A stretch of DNA of 27,250 nucleotides from a virus: positions 1 through 27,250 of the IMG/VR virus record IMGVR_UViG_3300044611_000967, one strand, 5' to 3'. Both the position numbers and the translations under genes were made by a program. Each line of letters starts with the position of its first letter. Within the stretch, counting starts at the first letter, position 1. Below are positions 14,403 through 24,421 of the stretch, in pieces. The notes beneath the pieces were generated by a model. That model made no database searches and was not told the DNA's origin. It was given only the letters and a program-made list of their open reading frames with translations.

Positions 14403-17266
14403 ACAGGCACCAATTCAATATTTTGATCTGCTACACATCTAGCTAAACAACCCACAACAGTTTCCCATTTACCATTTCCAGCGGTTACATAATGTGTAAC
14501 ATCGGTTATCATAAATATAACATTTTCAGGAATATATGGTTTTGGAAAATTAGAAATACCAAAGTGTTGAAACATTCTAAATCCAAATATACCATCAAAC
14601 GTTATAGTCAGTGAAAAGTTTGGAGATATACCACTATACAACGGCAAGTTATTTTCTATATCTTGATCATCTATAATTTGACCCAACTTATCTTTCAAAT
14701 CAGGTGACAAGTTTAATTGTTTGTAGTTCTTTGAAGCATCGTTTGCAATTTCACCTGGGGCTACGTAAGCACTAGTAATAGTTAATACTTTATCTATATT
14801 ACCATAAGTTTGTATTGTGGAAATCAATGGATTTTGATCCACTGTAAGCTCGTCTTGTGAAGGTACAGTATTGCTCTCACCTGTGCCCGTTTCTTCCTCC
14901 TTATTGAATTTATCCAATCTATCTATGAAGCTAGTTAATGGCATACTTGCGTTCTTTGCACTCATAGATGTATCAGAATCATCTGGTTTATTTATACCAG
15001 CTTGAAACAGTGTTAATGTAGCTTGTTCATTTGTTAACGACGCGTCAAAACTAATACTCTTTATACACGATTCAGTACCGCCGGCATCAAATACGTATAC
15101 TTTTTTCAAACTGGGAGCCTTATCACCCAAATCAATATAATTGTTATCTAGTATTGATAATCCACCCAAATCATCTTGTGATATTTGAAACTTCCAGAAT
15201 CCATTTGAAGCTTCATTGATAACGTTTAATACAGCGTTTGCAAATTGTTGCCAAGTTTGAATTTCTTTATTTTCCGTAATTTCAAGTACTTTAGTTTTAC
15301 TGATGTATATATTTTTTAAATTGCCATATCTAAATTTCTTAAATGTTCGTTTGATTGATTTTGATCTTTGTTTTTTTGGATCGGTTAATACCAATTCATC
15401 CCCATTCAATTCAACTTCTTTGTCATAAATAAAAGGAAATGATATATTATCCGATGGACTATCTTCACTCAATGCTCCGATGTCATAATACAATCTGTTT
15501 ATAATGGTATCTAAGTTATCTCTATAAGCGCCTGCTGTTTTAAATACAGTTTCAACTTTTTTAGCAGCTCTATATAATTCATCATTTATATCGGTCACTT
15601 CTATATCATATTTAGATTTTAAAAAGTTATTTTGATTTACATCTCCATTTTTTAAATAACCACCCGATTTTATTTCTGTTTCTACTCGACTCTGCGCTGT
15701 TGGATCGAGTTTATTATTTTTTATCGTATTCAAATAACTTTCATCCGGTAACTTCTTACCAATATTAAATTTTGGAGCAATACCATTTGGAATTAATACG
15801 TGAGGGTCGCAACTTATCAAATTTGGATGTGCGTTAATTATCTTATCGACGTTAATAGTAAATGTTTTGTTTGACACAACTGTGCAGAATCTGTTGGCAA
15901 CTTCAAACAGAAAATCTAATTGCATCCAAACTTCATCGTCACCCTTAGTATCAAAATCACACCGATCATCTTTATATGATACAGCTTTATAGTCCACCTT
16001 ACCAATTTTAACAGATTTGTATGATATACTATCGTCTCCAATTGGAATTGATGGTTTTTTATATACATTAGTCGCATCAGTTCTACCTATAAAGATTCGA
16101 TTTTCAACTTTACCATCGTAAAAATTTTGGTTTTGTATGAAGTGTTGATTTATCGAATTATCATAATCATCTGAATTGGATATACCGCTTGATGCGATAT
16201 ACGCCATAAAGTTTTTTCTATCAACTATAACTTGTTTTAACTTAGGTAATCCTGTTTTTAAGAATGTTTTTAACCCAGTATATTCTTTGGTTTCGGTTGG
16301 AATCTTTTTTCCAGTCGCATCTGTCTTTGTCTCTGTAGTGGTACTCACATTATTTTCAGCCGGCATACCAGCAAATAATGCCTGTCGAGAAGTTAATTCA
16401 ACGCTACAATCATATACGGTGCCATCTTGAGTGGCAAAATTATATTTGGTGATAATACCGGTTATACATCCATAATTACCATATGATTGATACCATCTAT
16501 CCATCACTTTTTGTGGTTGTTGTATAATAGACCAACATTCATCGGGATTACTCAATTCGATCAACGAATTGATATTAAATAAGTTCCATCCAATTTCAAC
16601 AAATACGTTTATTCTGGGTGTTAAAAAGAATGGTGCTAAATATTCCAATTGAGCCAATCCATAACATTTGAATTTTATCGTAACAAAAGCTAACATATCT
16701 TTGCTAGTTTTTATTTCTATGCTATCTAAATTAGGCGGTGGTAATACAGAAGATATTTCAGATTTCTGTGCGCTTTCTATAATCTTGCCATTTCTGTTAA
16801 AAGTACTTGGCCATTTGGAAGAAAATTGAGATCTATATTTAGGATCTATATAATGTGGTTCACCATTGGCTTCGTATCCAATGATAGCCTTATCTTGTTT
16901 TAATATATTTCCCTCTTGTTTGAATCCGTATGCTTCATAAAAACCATTACCAGGCATAAATAAAAATCCATCATATGCCTTTTCTTTACCATTTTTATTT
17001 AATATCGTGCTACGTGGCACCAATCCATTTCCCGCTATACCAGTACCATTTGAAAATACACGTATCCATGGAGTCATCGGACCTTTGTATTGATCATGTT
17101 TATTGAAAAAATCATAAACTACACCACTTGGATCTCCTGAACTTGGATAGTTGAAACCAACATTATTTGTGTTTTTTCTACGTCGTAACTCACGAATCAG
17201 TGAAACGGGAATATTTTGTACTTCCCACCATCTAGGTTCTTCCGCGATTTCTTCCTCGTATGCCAT
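14399..17266 (-). CDS. large baseplate/hub-like structural protein
   Basis: The 955-aa protein has no signal peptide or clear enzyme motif. Residues 185-245 form a beta-rich block (SIEIKTSKDMLAFVTIKFKC, FFLTPRINVFVEIGWNL). The C-terminal block from about 879 (FSLTITFDGIFGFRMFQ, NVIFMITDVTHYV, GKWETVVGCLARCV) resembles the ends of large baseplate proteins in T4-like phages, which often lie beside gp53- and gp25-type genes. The middle is long, Lys/Asp-rich and variable, with a Thr/Glu-rich linker near 805-820 (EEETGTGESNTVPS). It is followed by the 128-aa gene (4-nt overlap) and starts 6 nt after the gp53-like gene's stop. The virion call is good; the exact part is not settled. Confidence 0.75.
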   Translation of the reverse strand: MAYEEEIAEEPRWWEVQNIPVSLIRELRRRKNTNNVGFNYPSSGDPSGVVYDFFNKHDQYKGPMTPWIRVFSNGTGIAGNGLVPRSTILNKNGKEKAYDGFLFMPGNGFYEAYGFKQEGNILKQDKAIIGYEANGEPHYIDPKYRSQFSSKWPSTFNRNGKIIESAQKSEISSVLPPPNLDSIEIKTSKDMLAFVTIKFKCYGLAQLEYLAPFFLTPRINVFVEIGWNLFNINSLIELSNPDECWSIIQQPQKVMDRWYQSYGNYGCITGIITKYNFATQDGTVYDCSVELTSRQALFAGMPAENNVSTTTETKTDATGKKIPTETKEYTGLKTFLKTGLPKLKQVIVDRKNFMAYIASSGISNSDDYDNSINQHFIQNQNFYDGKVENRIFIGRTDATNVYKKPSIPIGDDSISYKSVKIGKVDYKAVSYKDDRCDFDTKGDDEVWMQLDFLFEVANRFCTVVSNKTFTINVDKIINAHPNLISCDPHVLIPNGIAPKFNIGKKLPDESYLNTIKNNKLDPTAQSRVETEIKSGGYLKNGDVNQNNFLKSKYDIEVTDINDELYRAAKKVETVFKTAGAYRDNLDTIINRLYYDIGALSEDSPSDNISFPFIYDKEVELNGDELVLTDPKKQRSKSIKRTFKKFRYGNLKNIYISKTKVLEITENKEIQTWQQFANAVLNVINEASNGFWKFQISQDDLGGLSILDNNYIDLGDKAPSLKKVYVFDAGGTESCIKSISFDASLTNEQATLTLFQAGINKPDDSDTSMSAKNASMPLTSFIDRLDKFNKEEETGTGESNTVPSQDELTVDQNPLISTIQTYGNIDKVLTITSAYVAPGEIANDASKNYKQLNLSPDLKDKLGQIIDDQDIENNLPLYSGISPNFSLTITFDGIFGFRMFQHFGISNFPKPYIPENVIFMITDVTHYVTAGNGKWETVVGCLARCVADQNIELVPV

Positions 17267-17271
17267 ATAAC

Positions 17272-17565
17272 TTAACTATTAATCTGTTTAAGATTCTGCA
17301 ATATATTTGGTAAGTTACCTGGTATTCGTAATTGTTTATCTGCATTAACAGACAATTTACCCTCTGCTATGTTATTAGCCAATGCAATTATCCACCAATA
17401 CATTTCGTCCCCATAGTATTTTTTAGCTAAAGCGTCTAAATAATCTTCATCGGACGCTGTAATATACAGATCATCGTCAGACTCAGGTATATTCGGATAA
17501 TATGTGGTTTTAAATACCATTTTGCCATCGTATCTTTTTTCTGTTGGTGTAAATTGATATCTCAT
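17272..17565 (-). CDS. LysM-type baseplate wedge protein (gp53-like)
   Basis: The 97-aa protein has a short N-terminal strand region and a LysM-like segment in residues 33-85: ITASDEDYLDALAKKYYGD, then MYWWIIALANNI, then ADKQLRIP. This is the pattern of small phage baseplate proteins with a LysM fold, such as T4 gp53 and tail protein X. In the virion these act as a connector rather than a peptidoglycan binder. Its ATG overlaps the stop of the 869-aa gene by 4 nt, and the 955-aa baseplate gene follows after 6 nt. The family call is sound; which T4 gene it corresponds to is less certain. Confidence 0.78.
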   Translation of the reverse strand: MRYQFTPTEKRYDGKMVFKTTYYPNIPESDDDLYITASDEDYLDALAKKYYGDEMYWWIIALANNIAEGKLSVNADKQLRIPGNLPNILQNLKQINS

Positions 17566-20171
17566 TCATTTCCTTGTATATCGACATCATATCGCATATT
17601 CGTTGAAAAATCATTGTTAGCTGCATCATTATAATCTTTACCGCCATAAACATCAGTTGTGCCAAATGTAGATACCGTAGCAGTTTCTCCAATATCCGAC
17701 TGGGTGATAGTTGGAACAGTAGCATTACCCCAGATAGCTCTTCCTGTTTTTGGTCTATCTTTTTCCATTATAGCCATTGTGATACTAATTTCAGCTTCTC
17801 TTGGAAACTGAGCTACTTTACCTTTCATACTAGTCTTTCCAAATGTAAATATATTTCCCAAATTATAACTCCAGTCTTGATTTTTCACAGTATTTTCATT
17901 GATCAATTCCCAAGATGCATCTTCTGGTATAGATACGTTGCAAGAATTTAATACAACGCAATGATTCTTATAAAAGTCACCAAGTGTAAATTGTACCATA
18001 GGCGGTATCATAAATCCACCATTAATAGTAGATGTATAATTAGAAGGTCTAGTTAAACCCACCAAATAATTTACACGTTGCCACATAGGTAATAATTCTT
18101 TAACAGAATGTGCAACTACTTTGAAGTTGAAACTAACATCTCTTGTAAATCCTTTGTAATAATATAACTTGTCAGGTCTGCCAAGATATTCAATTGGCTC
18201 CCAAGTTGCGGCATTATTTTCTTGTAATGATTTAACCGTAGCATTAAACGGTATAAATCTGTTGTTCACAATATCATAGAAATAAAACTTAACCAAATCA
18301 GGGCCCAATCCATTGAATTGATCGTTATATTTCTGAGCAAATTCATCAGCATTTAACACACCCAGACTATTAACATAATCAACATTATTGGTGGGTCTTA
18401 TAAATCTATCAGTACCCTCTTTTTTTCCTAATAAGGTTGGGAATTTTTCTGGATTTGCTCTTATTCTTCCTGTATATGTATACTGATTTGCACTGTCAGA
18501 TCCTTCGGGGTTCGTTCTGTCCGATTTTACTTTTGCCAAATAATTAAAACCTACATCATCAGTAACATTTTGTTGTATTTTTCCAAATGCTGGATAATGG
18601 GCATATTTTAAATTATCTGTTCCAGCGATTTTATTTTTTAAAGTAACGTTTAAATCTTGAAGATATTGTACTGTTTTATCTGTTTTATCTGAAAGTGTAC
18701 GTTGATAGTTTACAGATAATTGCGGATCTGTATATTGCTTATAATTTAATAATTGATCGCTATATTCTACATCACCATCTATTTTAACTAAATCACCGTA
18801 ACGATTGGTGTTAGCCCCATCCACAGAACTGATTTCAACGTTATTAATTGTATATGAATCGGTTAATTTACCAACACCAGGAGTAGTCGAATATGTAACT
18901 GATAGAAAACTATTGTTTCTTAAATTTTTATTACTCTGAACATATAATCTCAGTCTTTTAGAAACGATGTTTGTCAACGGTGTAGCAAAGAATCTCATTC
19001 CACTTGTGCCACTACTGTTACCGCCTGTTATTTTTTGCAATCCAATAGCTTTTAACAACCCACCAATAAAACCACCTTTTGTTTTTGGCTGCGTGCCTGT
19101 AAACAATAAATTATTACCTTGATTTACATTAACATTTAGATTGGCACTTTTTTTACCTCCCGACGTATCATGTGTAATAGAGTTGCTCCATCTATTAGTA
19201 TTCAACATCAGATCATATGTATCTTCGTCCGCTCTGTAATTTAATCCTGCTATTGGTTGAGTAGGTGGCAACAATCCACCTAGAATCGTATTGTTCTTTA
19301 AAAATGATCCAGCTGCTTTTAATAGATTACCAAAAAATCCACCTTTACCAGCGGAATTACTCATCAAACTCTTGTATCGTTTGTTGTTATAAGCAGAGGT
19401 AGCTGTGTTACCTCTTAATAATCCTTTAACACCATCACGACCTGTAATAGGCATTACTTGATCTGCTTTATCGCCACCACCAAACAATCCCGTAAAATTG
19501 AAGAATCCACCCAATCCACCTTTAGGTACACTAGCAGCACTAGCCACACTACTGCGAGGCGGCGATGGATTTCCTTCAGTAGCACCAAACAAACCACCAA
19601 TAGCTTTGGTAATGCCACCGAGACCAGCGGCCCCCATTAAACCACCCACAAGGTTACTGCTATCTATAAATCTGGTTGGCCTTTCTATAGCGCCAAATGT
19701 TGATAATCTAACTGCGGCTAAAAGAGGACTTGCTGGATTATATATCTTCGTTTCATCAAACGAAGCAAATCCCTGTAGTATTATTTGTTTTGTTAAAAAA
19801 GCGCCACCTTTACCAGATCCCAAAAATCTTCTGATACGAGTTCCATCTCTTAAGGCGGATTGTATAGGAAACGATCTACTAGCGTTTATCTTTTGACGTT
19901 GACCTTGATTCGGATTCGCGTAGAATGGGGGTGCCAATTCACTACTAATTAATCCTTTAGCGTATAAATCAATTGGTTTATTTTTGTTATATAATACGTC
20001 ACTGTTATTTTTAGTGTTAAATAACGTTTCTAATTTACCAGGTGCTCTTAGATTTATATACTGTTCAGTATTTAACGGTAAAGATAAACCAGCACCTTGT
20101 ATATTAGAAAGTGTGGTAACCTGCGCACCATCATTGCCTATTGCGCCATAATATGTATTACTATTTGCCAT
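17562..20171 (-). CDS. baseplate/tail structural protein with Gly-rich inserts
   Basis: The 869-aa protein follows the tape measure and precedes the gp53-like gene. Residues 165-390 contain several hydrophobic, Gly-rich repeats of the type GGFIGGLLKAIG and GGFFGNLLKAAGSFL, possibly membrane-active or flexible. From about 600 onward it is folded: LVKFYFYDIVNNRFIPF, EYLGRPDKLYYYKGFTRDV, SFNFKVVAHS, LLPMWQRVNYLVGLTRP and IPPMVQFTLGDFYKN. This latter part looks like the tail/baseplate proteins that join tube to baseplate in T4-like phages (the role of gp48/gp54), but homology cannot be shown here. The TATTTATA octamer sits 4 nt before the ATG. Confidence 0.75.
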   Translation of the reverse strand: MANSNTYYGAIGNDGAQVTTLSNIQGAGLSLPLNTEQYINLRAPGKLETLFNTKNNSDVLYNKNKPIDLYAKGLISSELAPPFYANPNQGQRQKINASRSFPIQSALRDGTRIRRFLGSGKGGAFLTKQIILQGFASFDETKIYNPASPLLAAVRLSTFGAIERPTRFIDSSNLVGGLMGAAGLGGITKAIGGLFGATEGNPSPPRSSVASAASVPKGGLGGFFNFTGLFGGGDKADQVMPITGRDGVKGLLRGNTATSAYNNKRYKSLMSNSAGKGGFFGNLLKAAGSFLKNNTILGGLLPPTQPIAGLNYRADEDTYDLMLNTNRWSNSITHDTSGGKKSANLNVNVNQGNNLLFTGTQPKTKGGFIGGLLKAIGLQKITGGNSSGTSGMRFFATPLTNIVSKRLRLYVQSNKNLRNNSFLSVTYSTTPGVGKLTDSYTINNVEISSVDGANTNRYGDLVKIDGDVEYSDQLLNYKQYTDPQLSVNYQRTLSDKTDKTVQYLQDLNVTLKNKIAGTDNLKYAHYPAFGKIQQNVTDDVGFNYLAKVKSDRTNPEGSDSANQYTYTGRIRANPEKFPTLLGKKEGTDRFIRPTNNVDYVNSLGVLNADEFAQKYNDQFNGLGPDLVKFYFYDIVNNRFIPFNATVKSLQENNAATWEPIEYLGRPDKLYYYKGFTRDVSFNFKVVAHSVKELLPMWQRVNYLVGLTRPSNYTSTINGGFMIPPMVQFTLGDFYKNHCVVLNSCNVSIPEDASWELINENTVKNQDWSYNLGNIFTFGKTSMKGKVAQFPREAEISITMAIMEKDRPKTGRAIWGNATVPTITQSDIGETATVSTFGTTDVYGGKDYNDAANNDFSTNMRYDVDIQGNE

Positions 20172-20175
20172 TAAT

Positions 20176-20183
20176 TATAAATA
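20176..20183 (-). promoter_or_regulatory. TATTTATA octamer upstream of the 869-aa gene
   Basis: An exact coding-strand TATTTATA, 4 nt before the ATG at 20171, filling most of the gap after the tape measure gene. Confidence 0.4.
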
Positions 20184-20188
20184 TTAGA

Positions 20189-23100
20189 TTAATTGGTTGT
20201 TGCTTGACCAAATGAACCAAATTTTGAATTACTTGTTGCCAATAGTTGATTTGCACGTTGTCCATCAATATATACAGCAATTTGACCAGATGCCATCATT
20301 GATGTTAGTTTATCCAGTTTTTCAACCACCGCTTTGTTGGAACTTACAATTGCATTAATAATAGAATCGGTTTGTAAACCTTGTCCTTTGTTTTTTTCAT
20401 CAACTTTTGCAGATTTACCAGTAGATTCATTAGTAGGTTCATCAGTAACACCAAGTATTTTACCAACAAAACTAAATCCTTTTCCTACTAAGTCAGTTAT
20501 AAATCCACCCACGCCTTTTAACTTTTCCCACACTTTTTCAAGCGCATTAATAATAAATGTAAAAGCCCCACTGAATGTATCTTTTAGAACAGATCCAACT
20601 TCCGATACAGCAGACTTTATTAGTTGAAATGCTTTTTTAAATGGATACGTAATCAAATCAAACATCACATCAACTACTTTTTTAAGTGATTGGATTATAA
20701 AATCAAAAGATAAACTAAATACATCTTTAATAAACGACCCCGACTCGGATACAATTAATTTTACCAACTCAAATCCGTTTCTAAATGCATTTGTAATCAA
20801 ATCAAACATTGCGCCTGACACCGATTTTAAAGCATCAACTAAGAATGTAAAAGCACCGCTAAATATATCTTTGATCAATGCGCCCACCCCGCTTATGATT
20901 GATTTTACCAACTCAAACCCTTTTCTAAATGGATATGTAAGTATATCAAACATTGCGCCTGACACTGATTTGAAAGCATCAACTAAGAATGTAAAAGCAC
21001 TGTTAAATATATCTTTGATGAATGCGCCCACTTCACTTATGATTGATTTTACCAACTCAAATGCTTTTCTAAATGAATTTGTAATCAAATCAAACATTGC
21101 GCCTGAATCTGATTTGAAAGCGTCAACTAAGAATGTAAAAGCGCCGCTAAATATATCTTTGATAAATGTGATTACTTCGCTTATGATTGATTTCACCAAA
21201 TCAAATCCTTTTCTAAATGGATATGTTATTAACTCAAACAATGTATCAACTATAGATTTAAAAGCATAAATATAAGTTGTTTTTATAATATCAATCAGCT
21301 CAGGTATAATTTGAGCGGCTTTTTTAAATGGATATGTAAGTACATCAAATAACATATCTACTACAGATTTAATACCATCAACAATTGCTAAACCAATTTT
21401 CGATGGAGATTTACCACCCAATTTGTCCATTACCCAATTATATATCGCTTCAAATGGCCATTTAAGTGTAGTATATAAAGTGTCTGCTATAGATGCAATA
21501 CCATCAGCGATTGCATTCAACCCAAAAGCTTTCAAAATCAACAATCCTAATTTTCCCACTGTTTTATATATAGCTATAGGCAGTTTTACGAAAGCCGCAA
21601 CAATAAGTTCAATTGCTAATCTTGCAATATTTGCAAAAATTTTACCCCATTCAATTCCCCCTCCTCCACCACTAAATAACTCTTCAATTTTATCAGGCAA
21701 ACTCGTCAGTCCGTCTAATAAAAAATTGGTTACGTCTTTAAGTATTCCCGCAAAATCTATATTGGCTAAAAACGATGGTATCTTTTTAAGAAAATCCCAA
21801 ACCATTTTTAATGGTTCAATCACCAAAACATTAATTACAGCTTTTAATCCAGCTACAGCTTTTTGACTGGTAGTACCTGTGGTTTCACTAAATGCTTTGA
21901 AAAATGCTATACCGCCTTGTATTACGGATATAACAATGCCTATCGGTCCCAAAAATTTAGCTACTCCTCCAAAAAGCGGTCCAAATGATGTAAATATTTT
22001 ACTAACTCCACTCAGACCACCAATTGCTTTACCAACACTACCGAGCATTTTTAAAGGTACCATTAATACGTTTTTTATACTCCCCAACACACCTGTTATT
22101 TTACCACTAACATTAAATATCTGGTTAAATCCACTAAATATTCCGGAAACTTTACCACCGATACTGCCAATACTACTGCCCATCTTTGCAAAAATAGAAA
22201 ATTTATTGGTTATTTTTTCAACTATGCCTGCTGTATTTAAAAAACCATTTGCAATTGAACCCACTCCTTTTCCTATAGAACCAACAACGTTACCCATTGT
22301 TTGAAAACCATTTCCAGAATTTTTTATAACATCTGAAAATTTCATAATTTTTATAGCTATATCATCAATTTTTACAGCCACATTTAATATTGAATTTTTA
22401 AGACTACCACTGGTGGTTAACCATTTTAAAGTTGATTTTATTACCCCGCCAATAGAGTTGGCAATAGAGCTGGTACCAGACTTAAAAATTGTAAAAAACT
22501 CCACTGATGCGTTTTTAAAGTTTGTAAATACAGATTTTGCAGCTTTGATTGACTCTGTAGTACCCGTGATCGCATCATCTATTTTTTTAAAAATGAGTGC
22601 AATATATTCTAAATTTTTAAATATTAAAAATGCTTTACCTATTTCTTGAGCAAATTCTTTAATTTGAGCTCTGTTATCTTTTATATACTTTAATAACTCT
22701 GTAAATATTGGTCCTATTCCTTCCAATATAGGCCCAATAAATTCCATAAAAATTGCATTAATTTCATTTTGCAATTGTTTCATTCTGGTTTGATTTTTTT
22801 CTTGAATCAATCCTTTTTCATATTCAGCCTGCGCAGCTTTTTTAGCAGCTATAGGATCTTTCTTCATCATTTCTGCCATTTGTTTTTTCTTTTCCGCTTC
22901 GGCTCTTACCAATGGATCTTTTGATTTTAATGCTTCTTTCAGATTTTCTTCAGCATTTAACATTTCTTGCAATTCTTTTACAGTCTTACCAGCAGCTTTT
23001 GCAAACGCGTCTTGTGCAATTGGATTTAACTGATTGAACTTAATTTTTTTAGCTTGATCCAATATTAATTTATTTGCCCCAATAATATCGCCTTGAAATG

Positions 23101-24349
23101 CCAATCTGCGAGCTTCATTAAAATTAATATTTTTACCAATCAATGCACTAGCTTTTAATTCGGATTGAATACTACTTTCAAAATCAAGCAAACCTTTTGC
23201 GGTATTTGCCATATTATCAAGAGTAGTACCCATCTGTCTAGCTTGAGCTGCAGCTCTAACCAGTTCATCTGCGTTTTTACCAGCATACATTCTAGCCGCG
23301 TCAGATGCGTTTGCAACATCGCTCATCACATCATCTAATCCAACACCATAAGCATTCGCCGCAAATTTTGCCAATCCTAACATATTTTGTTTGGCCATTG
23401 CACTTTTACCAGATACACCGCCCAATGTCTGTAAAAACTTAGCACTTGTTTCTGCAGATATACCGAATTGAGCAGACATTATCGAAACATCTTTTACCAA
23501 TCCTTTCTCCATAGATTGCAAACTTGTAAAAGTTGAACCTATTTGTTTCATTGTACCACCAAGTTGTTCAGCATTTATACCAAACTCAGCTAACTGAATA
23601 GAAGCTTCACGTATATTTTTTTCAAAAATTGCACCCTGACTAGGTAACAATCCAAATTTCTGTCTCACATTTGTAGCAGCAGTATCAATTTCATTAAATA
23701 TGTCTAATATTTTTGTAAAAGTGCCAACTATTGTAGTAGGCATATTTAGTTTAGCCATTAAACTTCCTGCCAAATCACCCATCTTGTTTAACAACTGCAC
23801 GCCCATCTCCAACGCTTTGTTATACACATTTAATAAATCATTTCCTATTTTTAATAAATTATTACGTAGTTTTAACGATGCTAACTGGGAACCACTATTG
23901 CTTAATAACTTCTTTTCTAAATTTAACTGAGTTTCTGTTTCTTCAATTAAATTTATCTTAGCCTTAATCTCTGAGCTCAGAGCATTACTACCTTGCAAAT
24001 TAACCAGCTCAGCATTATATGTTAATAAATCCCGACCTAACTTCAATAATGTTTTGTGGCTACTGATACGTGCCGATGATAATTCCTCTATTTTCATTTC
24101 GGAATTTTGAAGTTTCAATGACATTTGTTCTTGTAGACTTTTTCCTTTTAACTGTTCATTAATCTTATCTTGTTGTGTTTTATACACTTGCCCCAAAGAT
24201 TTGGCTATATCCACATTGTTCTGTTCAGCGACAGTTATTTTGCGTAAATCGTCCAGTGTTTGGCCGATTTCCGATTTTATATCAATTAAGTTCTTTAAGT
24301 ACTCTCTTGAGGCCGCTGCGGCCTTTTCATCAAATGGTTGTGTTGCCAT
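20189..24349 (-). CDS. tail tape measure protein
   Basis: At 1386 aa this is the longest gene here and it lies at the tape-measure position, right after the frameshift-type assembly gene. Residues 1-170 form long charged helices with coiled-coil character. About 200-560 is helical and Ala/Lys-rich (GKSAMAKQNMLGLAKFAANAYG, RAEAEKKKQMAEMMKK). About 600-1000 alternates amphipathic and hydrophobic Gly/Ile/Phe-rich segments typical of tape measures that insert in the host membrane. About 994-1270 is a tandem repeat of 48-residue units (positions 20540-21370). The C-terminus has a short linker and a final globular patch. Its length should set tail length, roughly in proportion to residue number. 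The octamer lies 6 nt before the start. Confidence 0.9.
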   Translation of the reverse strand: MATQPFDEKAAAASREYLKNLIDIKSEIGQTLDDLRKITVAEQNNVDIAKSLGQVYKTQQDKINEQLKGKSLQEQMSLKLQNSEMKIEELSSARISSHKTLLKLGRDLLTYNAELVNLQGSNALSSEIKAKINLIEETETQLNLEKKLLSNSGSQLASLKLRNNLLKIGNDLLNVYNKALEMGVQLLNKMGDLAGSLMAKLNMPTTIVGTFTKILDIFNEIDTAATNVRQKFGLLPSQGAIFEKNIREASIQLAEFGINAEQLGGTMKQIGSTFTSLQSMEKGLVKDVSIMSAQFGISAETSAKFLQTLGGVSGKSAMAKQNMLGLAKFAANAYGVGLDDVMSDVANASDAARMYAGKNADELVRAAAQARQMGTTLDNMANTAKGLLDFESSIQSELKASALIGKNINFNEARRLAFQGDIIGANKLILDQAKKIKFNQLNPIAQDAFAKAAGKTVKELQEMLNAEENLKEALKSKDPLVRAEAEKKKQMAEMMKKDPIAAKKAAQAEYEKGLIQEKNQTRMKQLQNEINAIFMEFIGPILEGIGPIFTELLKYIKDNRAQIKEFAQEIGKAFLIFKNLEYIALIFKKIDDAITGTTESIKAAKSVFTNFKNASVEFFTIFKSGTSSIANSIGGVIKSTLKWLTTSGSLKNSILNVAVKIDDIAIKIMKFSDVIKNSGNGFQTMGNVVGSIGKGVGSIANGFLNTAGIVEKITNKFSIFAKMGSSIGSIGGKVSGIFSGFNQIFNVSGKITGVLGSIKNVLMVPLKMLGSVGKAIGGLSGVSKIFTSFGPLFGGVAKFLGPIGIVISVIQGGIAFFKAFSETTGTTSQKAVAGLKAVINVLVIEPLKMVWDFLKKIPSFLANIDFAGILKDVTNFLLDGLTSLPDKIEELFSGGGGGIEWGKIFANIARLAIELIVAAFVKLPIAIYKTVGKLGLLILKAFGLNAIADGIASIADTLYTTLKWPFEAIYNWVMDKLGGKSPSKIGLAIVDGIKSVVDMLFDVLTYPFKKAAQIIPELIDIIKTTYIYAFKSIVDTLFELITYPFRKGFDLVKSIISEVITFIKDIFSGAFTFLVDAFKSDSGAMFDLITNSFRKAFELVKSIISEVGAFIKDIFNSAFTFLVDAFKSVSGAMFDILTYPFRKGFELVKSIISGVGALIKDIFSGAFTFLVDALKSVSGAMFDLITNAFRNGFELVKLIVSESGSFIKDVFSLSFDFIIQSLKKVVDVMFDLITYPFKKAFQLIKSAVSEVGSVLKDTFSGAFTFIINALEKVWEKLKGVGGFITDLVGKGFSFVGKILGVTDEPTNESTGKSAKVDEKNKGQGLQTDSIINAIVSSNKAVVEKLDKLTSMMASGQIAVYIDGQRANQLLATSNSKFGSFGQATTN
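20540..21370 (-). repeat. tandem 144-bp (48-codon) repeats in the tape measure gene
   Basis: Five exact-length units of 144 bp start at 21259, 21115, 20971, 20827 and 20683 (reading down), preceded by one shortened 37-codon unit from 21370. Each unit reads roughly K-S/K-x-x-x-x-MFDLIT-x-x-FRK-x-FELVKSIISEVG-x-FIKDIFSGAFTFLVDAF. The middle units are close to identical in DNA, which points to recent duplication. A further degenerate unit may lie before 21370. Confidence 0.85.
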
Positions 24350-24355
24350 ATAATA

Positions 24356-24363
24356 TATAAATA
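24356..24363 (-). promoter_or_regulatory. TATTTATA octamer upstream of the tape measure gene
   Basis: An exact coding-strand TATTTATA, 6 nt before the ATG at 24349. Confidence 0.4.
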
Positions 24364-24382
24364 TGACAACTATATCATTTTA

Positions 24383-24421
24383 CACTAAAAAGGCCTGTCT
24401 ACTTTACCCGACTTTTTAGTG
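24383..24421 (-). repeat. 10-bp inverted repeat at the end of the frameshift extension
   Basis: CACTAAAAAG (24421-24412) and CTTTTTAGTG (24392-24383) are perfect inverted arms with a 19-nt loop. The right arm contains the stop codon TAG of the +1-frame extension. No U tract follows, so it is not a standard terminator; it may be an RNA structure between the assembly gene and the tape measure gene. Confidence 0.5.

Noticed and set aside
17510-17725. Minus-strand 71-codon frame between the LysM-type and 869-aa genes
   Set aside because: It overlaps two well-supported genes in another frame and looks unlike a natural protein.
19498-19896. Plus-strand open frame of 132 codons, Pro-rich
   Set aside because: It mirrors the Gly-rich part of the 869-aa baseplate protein (Gly codons read as Pro on the other strand).
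20540-21370. Regular repeats as a possible CRISPR array
   Set aside because: Units are 144 bp, contiguous and in frame with a coding sequence, without spacers.
20871-22304. Several plus-strand open frames opposite the tape measure
   Set aside because: They are antisense shadows of a long, low-complexity gene; their repeats are those of the tape measure read backwards, and no plus-strand gene signals are present.
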